This document shows, piece after piece, positions 1 to 11,143 of a stretch of 64,000 nucleotides of DNA; position 1 is the first letter of the stretch, and each line of letters starts with the position of its first letter. Origin of the DNA: Alisma plantago-aquatica. Taxonomy: Eukaryota > Streptophyta > Magnoliopsida > Alismatales > Alismataceae. The translations under genes and the position numbers were made by a program. The stretch is taken from the NCBI GenBank assembly GCA_963693085.1, contig OY856409.1, forward strand, positions 293,608,058 through 293,672,057. The letters run 5' to 3'. Under the pieces are notes generated by a model. That model saw nothing but the letters and a program-made list of their open reading frames with translations. It was not told where the DNA came from and made no database searches.

Positions 1-1690
1 ATCACATTGGCCCTCCATGTTAATTATCGAACTGACCTTCATGTCGAGCAAGTCCTCAGGGATTGGTTTGTTGATGTGTTGTTCCAACTTCCCTACATTC
101 GACACCCACAAATCTGACCAGACCTTAGTATCTTCCCCATTGATGATAATCATATAAGAATTATTCTCAATGAATTCTTTTCCAGCTACTACTGCCCATC
201 CCAGTTGTGAGCCATTTGCTTTCTTGAGGGCATTGTGTTGCTTGAATTTCTACTACATGGCCTTACACCATTGTGTATCTCGGTCTCGACTGATGTCCTA
301 GGCATTCCTCATAATAAGTGCCTGATTCCAATCCCACATAGACTTGATCCCTAGTCTGCCATTGTCCTTGCTACTTGTCACTTTATCCCAAGACACTAAC
401 GAAATCGCACGGCCCTCTTTGTTGCCCCCCCAAATAAATTTTTGTATAGTTCTATCCACCCGATCACATAGGTTCACCGTAAGGGTAGTGGTCTGCATAA
501 CATACGTTAGAATCACAGCCAAGGTAGCTTTGGCTAAGCATACCCTACCAGCAAGTGAGAGACACCTGGATGACCATGCATTAATTTTGTTCGTGATCTT
601 CTCTAGAACTTCCCTATAAGTGCCCCTTGTGACCCTTTTGTGAATGATAGGGACCCCAAGATATTTTCCCAGATCTGTAGTCTTTAGGAAATTGCTTGCT
701 ACATAGATTTCTTGCTTCACCAAGTTTGGAACGCTCCTCGCAAAGAAAATCCTTGTCTTCTCTACTGAGATTGCCTGTCCGGATGCACTTTCAAACTTTA
801 TAAAGAAATCCAAGATTGTGTTGATGTTTTTCCTGTTTGCTTTGGCAAAGAGAAGAAGGTCGTCTGCACATGCCACATGCGCGATCCTTAGCTTACCGCC
901 TTTCATTTGGACCGGATTCCAATCACATCTCTCTACCCTTTCTTCTATCATCTGACTGAGGCGTTCAATGCATAATACAAAGGTATAGAGGAATAGGGGA
1001 TCTCCTTTCCTAAGCCCTCTGGAAGATTTGAATGCCTGTGTGTTCTTGACATTCTAGTTGATTCTTATTTTTCCTCCAATTATCGAGTTCATAATGTATT
1101 TGACTATATTAATTGGGAGGTTCAGCTCGCCCAGTGTTTCTTCAATGAAGTTTCATGCCATCATGTCATATGCCTTGGTCAGGTCCACTTTGATAGCCAT
1201 ATTTGGAGGCGAGTTCTTTCGTTTCATGGTGTGTATGATTTCTTGGACCAGTGTTATGTTGTCTATGATTTCACTTCCTGGCACAAAGCTACTTTGTGCA
1301 TGTGAGATCCATTTCATCATCCATTTCTTCAATCATTCCACTACAGTCTTCGAGCATAGCTTTAGGCACACATTATTCAGAGAGATAGGTCTGAATTGAC
1401 TACATCTTTTTAGTTTTTTACATTTGGGGATTAGCACGATAGTGGCATTGCACATTTCTTCATGGAGCTCATTCCCAGCTAAAGCGTTACAAATAGTTTG
1501 TTGCACTGAATTGCTTTTGACCTCCCAACTTTTCTACATGAATAATGTCGAGACCCCATCCGGGCCTACTGCCTTATATGGGTCCATGTCTTTTAGCGTT
1601 TTGAGGATCTCATTTTTAGTAGGTGCTCGGGCCATGTCTATTTCTTGTTCTATTGAAAGACGAATGAATCTGGCTGGTATACAGTGTTCC
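1..1690 (-). pseudogene. LINE ORF2, 3' part: reverse transcriptase and start of C-terminal domain
   Basis: Copies LINE RNA at a nicked target. The longest open piece (298-951) shows the RT catalytic region and thumb. The active-site box reads ACADDLLLF, where plant LINEs normally have AFADDLLLF, so the Phe before the ADD core has become Cys. Upstream pieces encode a conserved segment ending KAVGPDGV (about 1575) and, near 1400, an RT segment containing RPISL. Downstream, a WGG..SWDKV segment precedes a region like zf-RVT (about 1-290). The stretches are separated by stops, for example near 1072, 1143 and 1538. The upstream half of the ORF continues at 9911 across the copia insertion. I see no sign of function, since there are multiple stops. 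Confidence 0.85.
1686..1690. repeat. Target site duplication of the copia element, left copy (GTTCC)
   Basis: GTTCC directly precedes the left LTR and matches the five bases after the right LTR at 9906-9910. The LINE reading frame continues across the two copies, confirming a clean insertion. Confidence 0.95.
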
Positions 1691-2395
1691 TGTTGGGTTT
1701 TGTGGAGAAAACATGCACGGCGGAAGCGATAAAATCCACGCAACCCGAAACAGGATCTCGTCGACAACAACGTATTTGGAAGGATTGTTTGCGGGATATA
1801 CCTTATCGCGGAGCAAGTCCGGCGATGTCCCGCTGCACGACGGTGCAACGCTGCTTGTCAACACGGACGGAACTTCTCTCCCGTTCGCTGTCGCAGGTTG
1901 ATCCGGCGGCGCTCCTTTGCGGCAGTGATGTCCGCCGCTCGTAGCGCGTACAGGAGGTCGTCGACGTCCTCTGAACGCAGGCGTCAAGGCGTCTGCATCT
2001 CTACTTCGTCCACATGGAAGGACAGAACTCCACGTCTCGCTTCTCAAGTCGGCGGGAAGGAGTGTGTTTCTGCTGCGGCGTGCTAGCGGCGTGTTTCTCT
2101 CCTTTCTCTCCTAAGGACGGCGACGTCTAGGTTTACGTGCGTGAGCGTAAACGGAAAAGCGTCTATCTATCTTATATAGATATCGGTCGTCAATCCTCCT
2201 TTAAACAGGATACGAAGGGAAATAGGGTTTCCTAAACCCATCGGTAAACAGAAATGTTGCGTTAATTAAAACGCTCGTGGATTAATTAGAATATTCCGGA
2301 ATTCATTAATTAACCAAATAATCACATTAATTGATTAATTAATATCCGACTCCATGCAATCGCTTGGGATGGCTTTATGTGCATATACGCCAACA
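1691..2395 (-). repeat. Copia 3' LTR
   Basis: 705 bp, TG...CA ends, direct repeat of 9203-9905. A TATA-like octamer (minus strand CTATATAAG) lies at 2171-2180. Small differences from the other LTR are visible, for example near 1718-1721 and 2015-2030. Confidence 0.95.
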
Positions 2396-2407
2396 AACTC
2401 TCACTTG
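2396..2407 (-). other. Copia polypurine tract (outer)
   Basis: On the minus strand the bases just before the 3' LTR read AAGTGAGAGTT, a purine-rich plus-strand primer site. It is followed at once by the LTR start TGTTGG. Confidence 0.7.
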
Positions 2408-3536
2408 CACTTAGAGCCAGTCACTCTAATATTATTCTAATCCATTACATAAACATTTTAGTAATCAATGTGATTCGGAGCAATTCCAATCAAATCCACA
2501 ATTATACTACTATTCCAACACATCCTATGCGTGTGACCCGGTAGGCTCCAAATTACGTTGGCAGTGATATCCATAATCATATTATGATTTCACAAGCAAT
2601 GATTGGTATCTAGAAAGACTTCATTGCTACCCAAGTAATTGGAGAAGTTGGAGAACAACTTGACCTATCATTCATGACTGGTGTTACAGTGATTGTATAG
2701 TTCTTTTGTCACTGATATCCGGATTGAACTCGATTCATGGAATTGTTATCCTTTTCAACGTTAAATCCATGTTTCTTGAACTAGAGCAGACTGTCTGAGA
2801 TATATGTAAGCTCAATATCACATATTGACTCGCATCAGCATGGCCATGCATTTCTCAGTCTCTCTTATCAAGTGGCCAGAATATCAAACTCCCATAGGAA
2901 GGACAAATTCCATCTACATCACTCACAGTCATCCCCATGTGTCACAGTGCACCCAAGCACCATCTTTATAGCAATCCTTATTCAGGACCACGGTGGATGA
3001 TGTCAAAGTACACCGAACGACATGTGATAAGTGTAGTGACTTCAGGTCTAAGAACCACAATCACCACCATCATTATGAGATGTGACTCTAACTACCAATC
3101 ATGGTATCCATGTGTCACTCTCAAGGTGGGTCTGTCTGATACACTGTTCTCTAACAAGTATCTATGTATTTGGTTTGATATCTCCATATCATGGATAATG
3201 AGATTCTTCCATCAACCAACATACATTCTAATCTTATGTGTTATTGATGTATATGGATATTTCCACAATAACAACCGATTAGGGACAAAACAAGAATACA
3301 TACTCTTAGCATACATATGATCTCACTGTTTAGGTCATCAACCCGAAGACATATGTCATTGAGTATATCATTCTATAGACATCTATAAGTTTTATGGTCA
3401 TCTCACAATATAAAACACAAACATATAGATTGGAAACTTGCTTTTATTGATATGATCAATGTAGTATTACAAACCGTTTACATAGTATCCCATTACAATC
3501 ATCGAATGATAGTATCTACGGGCATACATACCAACA
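2408..3536 (-). other. 1.1 kb non-coding stretch between copia pol and 3' LTR
   Basis: No credible ORF; the 127-residue open frame on the plus strand (2937-3320) has no recognisable domain. On the minus strand the stretch starts TGTTGGTATGTATGC, resembling the element's own LTR start (TGTTGGCGTATATGC). It ends with sequence like the last codons of pol plus a PPT. It may be the remnant of a second LTR captured by recombination. An AATAAA on the minus strand near 3440 could be a poly(A) signal of that older LTR. Confidence 0.55.
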
Positions 3537-3548
3537 GATTCCCACTTG
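3537..3548 (-). other. Second (inner) polypurine-like tract directly after pol
   Basis: Minus-strand AAGTGGGAATC lies two codons after the pol stop (3552-3554) and is followed by TGTTGG, exactly the layout of a PPT/LTR junction. It is similar to the outer junction at 2391-2425. Confidence 0.6.
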
Positions 3549-3551
3549 CAC

Positions 3552-6500
3552 TTATACCCAATCACTCATGAATCTCAATCCAAGTGATCGAACATGTCCG
3601 TCATGTTTCTGCTGTGAAAGTGCTTTTGTGAGCGGGTTAGCCACATTGCTTTCTGTAGGTACTCTGCAAATCTTCACATCTCCTCGTTGTACGATCTCTC
3701 ATACAAGATGGAACCGCTGTAAAATATGTTTGGAACGTTGGTGCGATCTTGGTTCGTTAACCTGTGCAATTGCTCCATTGTTGTCGCAAAACAACTCAAT
3801 TGCATCACCAGCGCTTGGAACCACTCCAAGTTCATAAATGAACTTCTTGATCCGCACAGCTTCCTTTGCAGCATTAGATGTGGCAATATATTCGGGCTCT
3901 ATTGTAGAATTTGCAACCGTCTCTTTCTTGGAACTCTTCCAGCTCACAGCTCCGTTGTTCAGGAAAAACACAAATCCAGATTGTGATCTGTAGTCATCTT
4001 TGTCAGTTTGGAAGCTAGCATCGGTGTAACCCTTTACCACAAGCTCTTCCTCGCCACCGTATACCAAGAATTGATCCTTAGTCCTTCTTAAGTACTTTAG
4101 GATGTTCTTTATGGCTGTCCAGTGACATTCACCTGGATCTGACTGATACCGGCTCGTCATGCTCAAAGCATACGACACATCAAGATGAGTACATAACATT
4201 ACGTACATGATAGATCCAATTGCTGATGCATATGGAATCTTACTCATGCGTGCCCGTTCATCACATGAACTAGGACACTGGGCTTTAGAGATTGTAACCC
4301 CATGGGACATGGGAAAGTTACCTCTCTTAGAACCCTCCATGCTAAACCTCTTTAGCACCTTGTCAATGTATGTGCTCTGGCTTAGGCCTAGAAGCCTTCT
4401 AGATCTATCTCTATAGATCTTGATCCCTAGTATATAGGATGCCTCGCCTAAATACTTCATAGAGAAAGTCTTCCCTAGCCAACCTTTTACTGTCTGAAGA
4501 GTAGGGATGTTATTTCCCATCAATAGTATGTCATCCACATACAATATGAGAAATACGACTATGCTCCCACTAACCCTTTTGTAAACACAAGGTTCATCTT
4601 CATTTTGACTGAAGCCAAACTTTTTGACTACTTCATCAAAACGTAGATTCCAACTCCGAGATGCTTGCTTCAATCTATAGATTGACCTTTGTAGCTTACA
4701 GACTTTATTGGCTTCCTTTGGATCGATAAAACCCTCAGGTTGTGTCATGTACACATCCTCGAGTAAATTCCCATTAAGGAATGTTGTTTTAACATCCATC
4801 TGCCAAATCTCATAGTCATGATAAGCTACAATGGCAAGCATGATCCTGATGGATTTAACCATGGCAATTGGTGAGAAGGTCTCGTCATAATCAACACCTT
4901 GAATTTGATGGAATCCTTTAGCAACCAATCTACCTTTATAGGTTTGAACATTTCCATCCATGTCAGTCTTCTTCTTGAAGACCCACTTGCACCCTATGGG
5001 TCTTACCCCTTCGGGTGGATCCACCAAGGTCCATACCTTGTTGGTGTACATGGATTCCATCTCAAATCTCATGGCTTCAAGCCATTTCTCAGATTCTGGT
5101 CCCTTAGTAGCTTCTAGATAGGAAGTTGGCTCATCTGTTATGCCCAATTCGTCACTATCTTGAGTCACGAGAAATCCAAATCTCTCAGGCTCAAGTCGTG
5201 TCCTACTAGACCTACGAGGTTCCTGTGTTACATTTGGAACTTGAAATTCCACAAAAACTTGTGAGTCTTCATGTTCCTTATGTACCTCCTCAGGTTCTCT
5301 ACTTTCTTCTTGGTCTCGAACTTCTTTGAGCTCTACATTCCTCCCACTAATTCCTTTGGAAATAAATTCCTTTTCAAGAAATACAGCAGTCCTAGCAACA
5401 AACACTTTGTTGTCAGTTGGTGTGTAGAAGTAGTATCCCCTAGTTTCCTTGGGGTATCCAACAAAATAGCATTTTTCTGATTTGGGTCCAAGCTTTTCAG
5501 GAAATTGTTTCCTAACATAAGCTTCACATCCCCAAATCTTTAACATAGACAAATTGGGACGATTCCCATTCCATATCTCATATGGTGTCTTTTGAACTGA
5601 TTTGGAAGGCACACAGCTAAGTGTAAACGCTACAGTTTCAAGAGCATATCCCCAGAACGATATTGGAAGTTCGGCTGAACTCATCATTGATCGTACCATG
5701 TCTAATAATGTAAGATTCCTTCTTTCTGACACACCATTATGTTGTGGTGTACCAGGTGGAGTCCATTGTGATACAATACCACGGTCTCTCAGAAGGTCCT
5801 CAAACTCTTGGCTTAAGTATTCGCCACCTCGATCTGAACGGAGTGCTTTAATACTCTTACCAAGTTGCTTCTCTACTTCATTCATGAAAGTCTTGAACAT
5901 TTCAAGAGTTCTGACTTGTGTTTCATAAGATATACATAGCCATACCTACTGAGGTCATCAGTGAAGGTAATGAAGTATTGATAGCCTCCTCTAGCATTTG
6001 ATCTAAAAGGTCCACATACATCAGTATGTATGAGCCCTAGCAGATCACTGGCTCTCTCACTGTGTCCAGTGAAAGGAGTTTTGGTCATCTTCCCTAATAA
6101 ACATGCTTCACATGTCTCTAATGATTCAAAATCAAAAGAGTCTAGATAACCATCCTTATGGAGTCTAGATATGCGCTTCTCGTTTATGTGCCCAAGACGA
6201 CAATGCCATAAGAATGTTTTGTTTGAGTTGTCAAGTTTTAACCTTTTAGTATTTACGTTATATATGCTAGTCTCAAGTTCTAACAAGTAGATACCATAAG
6301 ACATAGGGGCATTGCCATAAAAGATCTCATCTTTATATATAGAAATAATTCCATTCTTAATGTGAAATTCAAATCCACTCTTGTCCATACAAGATACAGA
6401 AATAATATTTCTATTAATGGCAGGTACGTAATAGCAATTCTCTAATTCTATTACAAGGCCCGTAGGTAAAGATAAACTAATAACTCCAACTGCGGTGGCA

Positions 6501-6682
6501 GCAACTCTTGCTCCATTAGCAACCCGCAGCTCGACTTGGCCCTTTCGTAAAGGCTTACTTCTTATCAGATCATGCATATTAGAACATATGTGAGATCCAC
6601 ATCTGGTATCCAGTACCCATGATGAAGAAGTATTTAAGTTTATCTCAATAACGTATATACTTGAAGTGGAGATCTCTATCCC
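3552..6682 (-). pseudogene. pol: Copia pol: protease, integrase, reverse transcriptase, RNase H
   Basis: The polyprotein matures the capsid and copies and inserts the element. Domains on the minus strand: aspartic protease (about 6570-6650) with active site DTR instead of DTG; GAG-pre-integrase zinc module (about 6105-6220, with CEACLLG); integrase with HTDVCGPF, LRSDRGGEY and HNGVSERR holding the DDE residues; RT with FLNG and LYVDDILL; RNase H with TDASFQ. A one-base deletion near 5905-5912 shifts frame inside integrase between the first and second catalytic Asp. A TGA at 3699-3701 (CGA to TGA) truncates the C-terminus, which is otherwise readable to a TAA at 3552-3554. RT and most of integrase lie in one 733-codon open frame (3699-5900). 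Confidence 0.93.
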
Positions 6683-7510
6683 CTACTTCTTCTTCCTCAG
6701 TTCCTCCAGGTACAGAGGACAGTTTCTTTTCCAATGTCCAGGCTGGTGACAATGGTGACAACTGCCTTCTTTGGAGATCCCACCTTTAGCTTTGAGCGCG
6801 GATGACTTTGGCTTCTGCCCGGCTTTAGAACCTTTCTTAGCCTTGCTTTTGCCTTTTGACTTTCCCTTTGCCTTGCTGATCACCATCACAGACTTGGGCT
6901 TGTCTTTCTTCATCTGTGCTTCAGCTGTCCTCAACATGCCCAACAATTCTGACAATGGCTTATCAAAATTGTTCATGTTGTAGTTCATGACAAAATGACT
7001 ATATGATTCAGGCAATGATTGTAGAATCACATCAGTGGCCAACTCTTGACCTAGGGGAAATCCCAGCTTGGATAGGCTTTCCACGTACCCAATCAAGGTG
7101 AGTATATGGGTGCCAACTGAGTCTCCATCTTTCATCTTGCTTTTGAACAAAGCCTTTGAGACATCATATCTCTCCTGTCTTGCTTGATGTTGATACATGT
7201 TCTTGAGATGTGTTACCATCTCCATGACATTCATGTTCTCATGTTGCTCTTACAACTCATAGTTCATTGAGCACAACATCAGGCACTTGACATCGACGAC
7301 ATCATCAAGGTGCTTCTTGTAAGCATCCTTTTCAGCCTTAGGCGCATTTACGGCGGGCTCCTCTGGCTCTGGTGTTTCAAGGACATAGAGCTTACGCTCA
7401 TGTGTGAGAATAATTCTCAGCGTCCTAAACCAGTTTTGAAAGTTGGTTCCGGTAAGTTTGTCCTTCTCAAGGACCAATCGCAATGAGAAAGTGTGAGTGT
7501 TGGTTGCCAT
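6683..7510 (-). pseudogene. gag: Copia gag with zinc knuckle, one internal stop
   Basis: The capsid/nucleocapsid protein packages element RNA. I place the start at ATG 7508-7510 (MATNTHTF), because the 14 codons before it do not look like gag. The UBN2-type gag core is followed by a Lys-rich segment and a CHHCHQPGHWKRNCP knuckle (CX2CX4HX4C intact) near 6725-6770. An in-frame TAA at 7250-7252 splits gag; the frame is unchanged on both sides, and CAA to TAA is the simplest cause. A TAG at 6683-6685 separates gag from protease in the same frame. It could be one more mutation or a leaky gag/pol stop. Confidence 0.92.
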
Positions 7511-8201
7511 TTGATTGCTACAAAAGAAAAATTTGCATTTAGTCCAAAACATTTTGACTTGTAAATATTTGATAAACGAGATTAATTAGGCCTTTAATTA
7601 ATTACGCTCCTACTATTTTATTCAAATTGATAGCCCTCACTATCAACTCGGAAGATTGCAACGCACAACCTTCTAGTGAGCCAAGACCCAAAATAATTGG
7701 ATCAATGCCCAGCCAACGCTGGCGTCAAAGACCAAATACTAAGGTAGGCAACTTTTGCCAATTGCATCATATGCAACTCTTGGATAGATGATCATGCACA
7801 ACTCCTTGCCATGATGCATCTGTGTGCCTCTAGGTACTTGATCCTATCAAGGTTCCCTAGTTAAGTCCAACCCATAAGCCAACACGATGAGTGTGCACCC
7901 TGCGGAGGCAGACCCACACACGCACCATCACACTTCCACGAGATAGACAGTGTACCACGCGGAGGCGTGCCCACACATAGTCGATCAAGATTTTCATGTG
8001 TGTTGCTTTATGGAAGGCAACTAAAACTTAATATTATTAATTGAGGGGTTTTATTAATACATATACATATCCAAACACCACATACTTATAGTACGTATCA
8101 TATACTACTATATCCACAATCACAAACGATAGACATGCAATCACAAACACAAATACATCGGTTATGGCCATACTATTGTAATCCTTTGGAGCAACAAAGG
8201 A

Positions 8202-8453
8202 TTACGGTCCACCTATGGTCTTATGCATCTCATGCAACACCTTTGAATCAACCTGTAAGCATGTAATGATCAACATTACAATGAACAACTTCATGGATGC
8301 TTCGTGAGGTTGGAACTTCAAGTTGCTTCTTGGAATTGGATCTTCTTGGTAGTTCTCCATGGACGCTCCTTGGAGTTGGATCTTCAGGTTTCTTCTTGGA
8401 ATTAGATCTTCATGGTGCTTCTCCATGGACACTACTTGGAGTTGGATCTTCAA
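8202..8453 (-). CDS. Small ORF with 22-residue repeats in the copia leader
   Basis: An 83-codon minus-strand frame, co-linear with gag and upstream of it. It contains imperfect repeats of about 22 residues built on the pattern NLKIQLQ.ASME, because the DNA repeats with a 66-bp period (a multiple of three). I do not recognise the protein. It could simply be a repeat that happens to be open. The start codon lies inside the repeat, and no upstream context supports translation. Confidence 0.2.
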   Translation of the reverse strand: MKIQLQVVSMEKHHEDLIPRRNLKIQLQGASMENYQEDPIPRSNLKFQPHEASMKLFIVMLIITCLQVDSKVLHEMHKTIGGP

Positions 8454-8455
8454 AG
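8290..8455. repeat. 66-bp imperfect tandem repeat, about 2.5 copies
   Basis: The block CTTCTTGGAATTGGATCTTC recurs about 66 bp later with few changes. Each unit holds an internal half-repeat (CTTGGAGTTGGATCTTC). Confidence 0.7.
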
Positions 8456-8870
8456 GGCCTCCTTACATCAAGTATACAAAAACTAAAACTAATCCTATCT
8501 CTATTACATCATATGAGTACAAATATAAAAGGAAAGAATTAATTACACTTTGAAATAAGAGATGAGGCTCGGCATGCAAGCTGAATACTTTATACAAAGG
8601 ATCCATATGTAACCATTATACATCCATAGAATTCATAAACAACCATATCCAAAAGATTGACATCCACATTCATTCACAACATTCACAAAAGGGGATACTA
8701 GGCCATAACCGTGTATGCATTCACCACATAAAATAGATTTTAAAGGCGACGTGTATGCTATCATAGGTATATCTACATATACATATATTCATATTAAAAT
8801 TGCAGTACTTGTAATGCGGGACATTCCCCATTAAATAAATTTTTGACTCCCACGCAGACTATGCGGGGTA

Positions 8871-9021
8871 CACAGGGGCAGCGCCCCTGTGCGAGGATCC
8901 CGCTGCCCGGTCAGCGGGCGGGGGTTGAGGGGAGGCCGCCCCTCGTGGGGTCTCAGGGGCAGAGCCCCTAAAAGGTCTACGGAATTTCACTTCCGTGCAC
9001 TTAGGAAAATCTATATTTTCC
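8871..9021 (-). promoter_or_regulatory. Cluster of five short hairpins in the copia leader
   Basis: Inverted repeats follow one another. 8871-8891 has 9-bp arms CACAGGGGC/GCCCCTGTG; 8899-8918 has CCCGCTG/CAGCGGG; 8927-8944 has GAGGGG/CCCCTC; 8955-8969 has AGGGGC/GCCCCT; 9004-9021 has GGAAAAT/ATTTTCC. The block is far more GC-rich than its surroundings and lies in the RNA leader just downstream of the PBS. By analogy with other LTR elements this suits an RNA packaging or dimerisation signal, but that role is inference. Confidence 0.5.
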
Positions 9022-9189
9022 ATAGTCGACCCCATCCAAAACGTCAAAAACAGTAGCCTGCGGCGTATGTGGAATTAGGTTTAGATTTGCACATTAACAG
9101 GTTCAATTCGCATCATATGCAATATAGAAAACAGTATACAGCGATTCGATCATATCGAAACTAATCCAAATACGTCGTAGATCAATGCT

Positions 9190-9201
9190 GCTCTGATACC
9201 A
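9190..9201 (-). other. Copia primer binding site (initiator tRNA-Met)
   Basis: Minus strand TGGTATCAGAGC, complementary to the 3' end of plant initiator tRNA-Met, one base inside the 5' LTR. Confidence 0.95.
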
Positions 9202-9202
9202 C

Positions 9203-9905
9203 TGTTGGGTTTTGTGGAGAAAACATGCGCAGCGGAAGCGATAAAATCCACGCAACCCGAAACAGGATCTCGTCGACAACAACGTATTTGGAAGGATTGT
9301 TTGCGGGATATACCTTATCGCGGAGCAAGTCCGGCGATGTCCCGCTGCACGATGGTGCAACGCTGCTTGTCAACACGGACGGAACTTCTCTCCCGTTCGC
9401 TGTCGCAGGTTGATCCAGTGGCGCTCCTTTACGGCAGTGATGTCCGCCGCTCGTAGCGCGTACAGGAGGTCGTCGACGTCCTCCGAACGCAGGCGTCAAG
9501 GCGTCTGCGTCTCTACTTGTCCACGCGGATGGACAGAACTCCCCGTCGCGCTTCTCAAGCTGGCGGGAAGGAGTGTGTTTCTGCTGCGGCGTGCTAGCGG
9601 CGTGTTTCTCTCCTTTCTCTCCTAAGGACGGCGACGGCTAGGTTTATGTGCGTGAGCGTAAACGAAAAGCATCTATCTATCTTATATAGATATCGATCGT
9701 CAATCCTCCTTTAAACAGGATACGAAGGGAAATAGGGTTTCCTAAACCCATCGGTAAACAGAAACGTTGCGTTAATTAAAACGCTCGTGGATTAATTAGA
9801 ATATTCTGGAATTCATTAATTAACCAAATAATCACATTAATTGATTAATTAATATCTGACTCCATGCAATCGCTTGGGATGGCTTTATGTGCATATACGC
9901 CAACA
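9203..9905 (-). repeat. Copia 5' LTR
   Basis: 703 bp, TG...CA ends, direct repeat of 1691-2395. It holds the promoter and lies next to the PBS. Confidence 0.95.
9681..9690 (-). promoter_or_regulatory. TATA-like box of the copia 5' LTR
   Basis: Minus strand TCTATATAAG. It is conserved in the other LTR at 2171-2180 and lies roughly 220 bp inside the LTR, a plausible end of U3. Confidence 0.5.
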
Positions 9906-9910
9906 GTTCC
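9906..9910. repeat. Target site duplication of the copia element, right copy (GTTCC)
   Basis: Matches 1686-1690. LINE ORF2 resumes immediately after it. Confidence 0.95.
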
Positions 9911-11140
9911 ATCCCCCTACCTTCATGATTTGAGGCATTGAGAATGCCTTTAAAATAGTTTGTGATGTGTTCCATTAGGCTGTCCTCCTCTAAAATCCAT
10001 TCACCTGTTGAGTTCCTGAGCATGGTGATGGTGTTCCTTCTTTTTCTTTAGTTGACAAATGCATGGTAGAACTCGATGTTGCAGTCACCATCTTTCAACC
10101 AGTTTACATGGGCACGGAGTTTCCAGTCCTCCTCCTCCTCCTTTAGTATTTGATGTAATTCCACTTGCACTTCAAAGCACATTTTATCAAAAATTTGATC
10201 ATATCTTTCCGCCATATTTGTCTAAAGTAGGTCGATGTTCCTCATGTCACACTCCTTGTATTTTGTTCTTTTCTTGTGTGTGTTGTGATCCCATTCTTGG
10301 ATTGTAGGATGAGCCCTTTTCAACATTGTATTGAAGTATGAATCTCCTTGTCAACTTGTTTGTAACATCCTCAGGAACTCTTCCTTGTGATGCCAATATG
10401 TATGAGTCTTAAATATGTGGGGTGTTTGGTGTGTCTTGTTTAGCTTAACCAGAAGTGGACAGTGATCAGATTCGATCCTTGGGAGATGCATGACAACTAT
10501 GTTTAAAATTTTAATATAAATGCAGTGTTGGCCACTGCACGATCAATCCATTCTTGGAGTAGGCCACTTCTGTAGGTAATTTTTTGTCTGGTGTAGCCTA
10601 AATCTGACAGTCCTGCCCCCAGCAAGGTGCAGTTAAACTGGCTTTCCTCCACATAGTTGTAAGTACTCCCCCCTATCTTCTCTGCTGGTTCTAGGGTGGT
10701 GTTAAAATCCCCCAAAACCACCCATGGGTCTGTATATGTGCTCCCCATCCTCTCAAGGTGCTTCCAGAGAAGTATCCTTACTGTGAAGTGTGGGTTAGCA
10801 TAAACAAACATCACTATCATCTGCTTATCAATCCTATAAGTGACAAATTGATGGTGTCTATTTAGAACTTGCACATTGCATTGTGTCGAGTTCCAACATA
10901 CCCAAATCCCCCCTGCATAACCTCTCGCTTCTGAGTGATGTAAATTAGTGAACCTTAGCCATTTAATAGTGTATGTGGCTTTTTGGGCACTGATACGGGG
11001 CTCTAAGATTGCAACCACCATCGGTCTATATTTTAGAATGTACTTTTTTCATAATTATGTAAGTATCATAGTTTCCAATCCCCCTCACATTCAAACACAT
11101 CATGTCCAGCATCTTTGGAATATTAGTATTGGAGAGTCCT
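9911..11140 (-). pseudogene. LINE ORF2, 5' part: AP-like endonuclease and RT N-terminus
   Basis: The open piece at 10503-11021 encodes an exo/endo/phosphatase-type endonuclease that would nick target DNA. Visible motifs are GGIWVCW and WVVLGDFN, the latter holding the catalytic Asp and Asn. After a frameshift near 10500 the frame continues with a SDHCPL motif (about 10455), the conserved His motif of these nucleases. Further down, WLKDGD (about 10100) is the usual segment just before the RT domain. The ORF is then cut by the copia element and resumes at 1690. Several stops are present (near 10048, 10212 and 10370). The EN-RT order fits plant L1-type LINEs. Confidence 0.85.
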
Positions 11141-11143
11141 GAG

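Larger units (their letters stand above)
7511..9189 (-). other. Copia 5' leader between PBS and gag (1.7 kb)
   Basis: An unusually long untranslated leader. It holds the GC-rich hairpin cluster (8871-9021), a 66-bp tandem repeat (8290-8455) and a short repeat pair around GCGGAGGC at 7895-7970. No gag-like frame is present before 7510. Confidence 0.6.
1691..9905 (-). mobile_element. Ty1/copia LTR retrotransposon, complete but mutated
   Basis: An 8215-bp element bounded by direct repeats (1691-2395 and 9203-9905) that begin TG and end CA, with a perfect 5-bp target duplication. Coding is on the minus strand, so 9203-9905 is the 5' LTR. The order 5' to 3' is LTR, initiator-Met-type PBS, a long leader, gag with CCHC knuckle, protease, integrase, RT, RNase H, a 1.1 kb non-coding stretch, PPT and LTR. 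Integrase before RT identifies Ty1/copia. The LTRs are nearly the same length and look closely similar, so the insertion is fairly recent relative to the LINE. Stops and a frameshift make it non-autonomous. Confidence 0.95.

Noticed and set aside
298..951. 217-codon open frame as a host gene
   Set aside because: It is the RT region of a LINE (DDLLLF box, WGG motif).
2937..3320. 127-codon plus-strand frame downstream of copia pol, considered as an antisense or env-like gene
   Set aside because: Opposite strand to the element, no signal peptide or membrane segment pattern of an envelope, no homologue recognised.
9190..9201. tRNA gene at PBS sites
   Set aside because: Only the 12-base complement of the tRNA 3' end is present; no cloverleaf around it.
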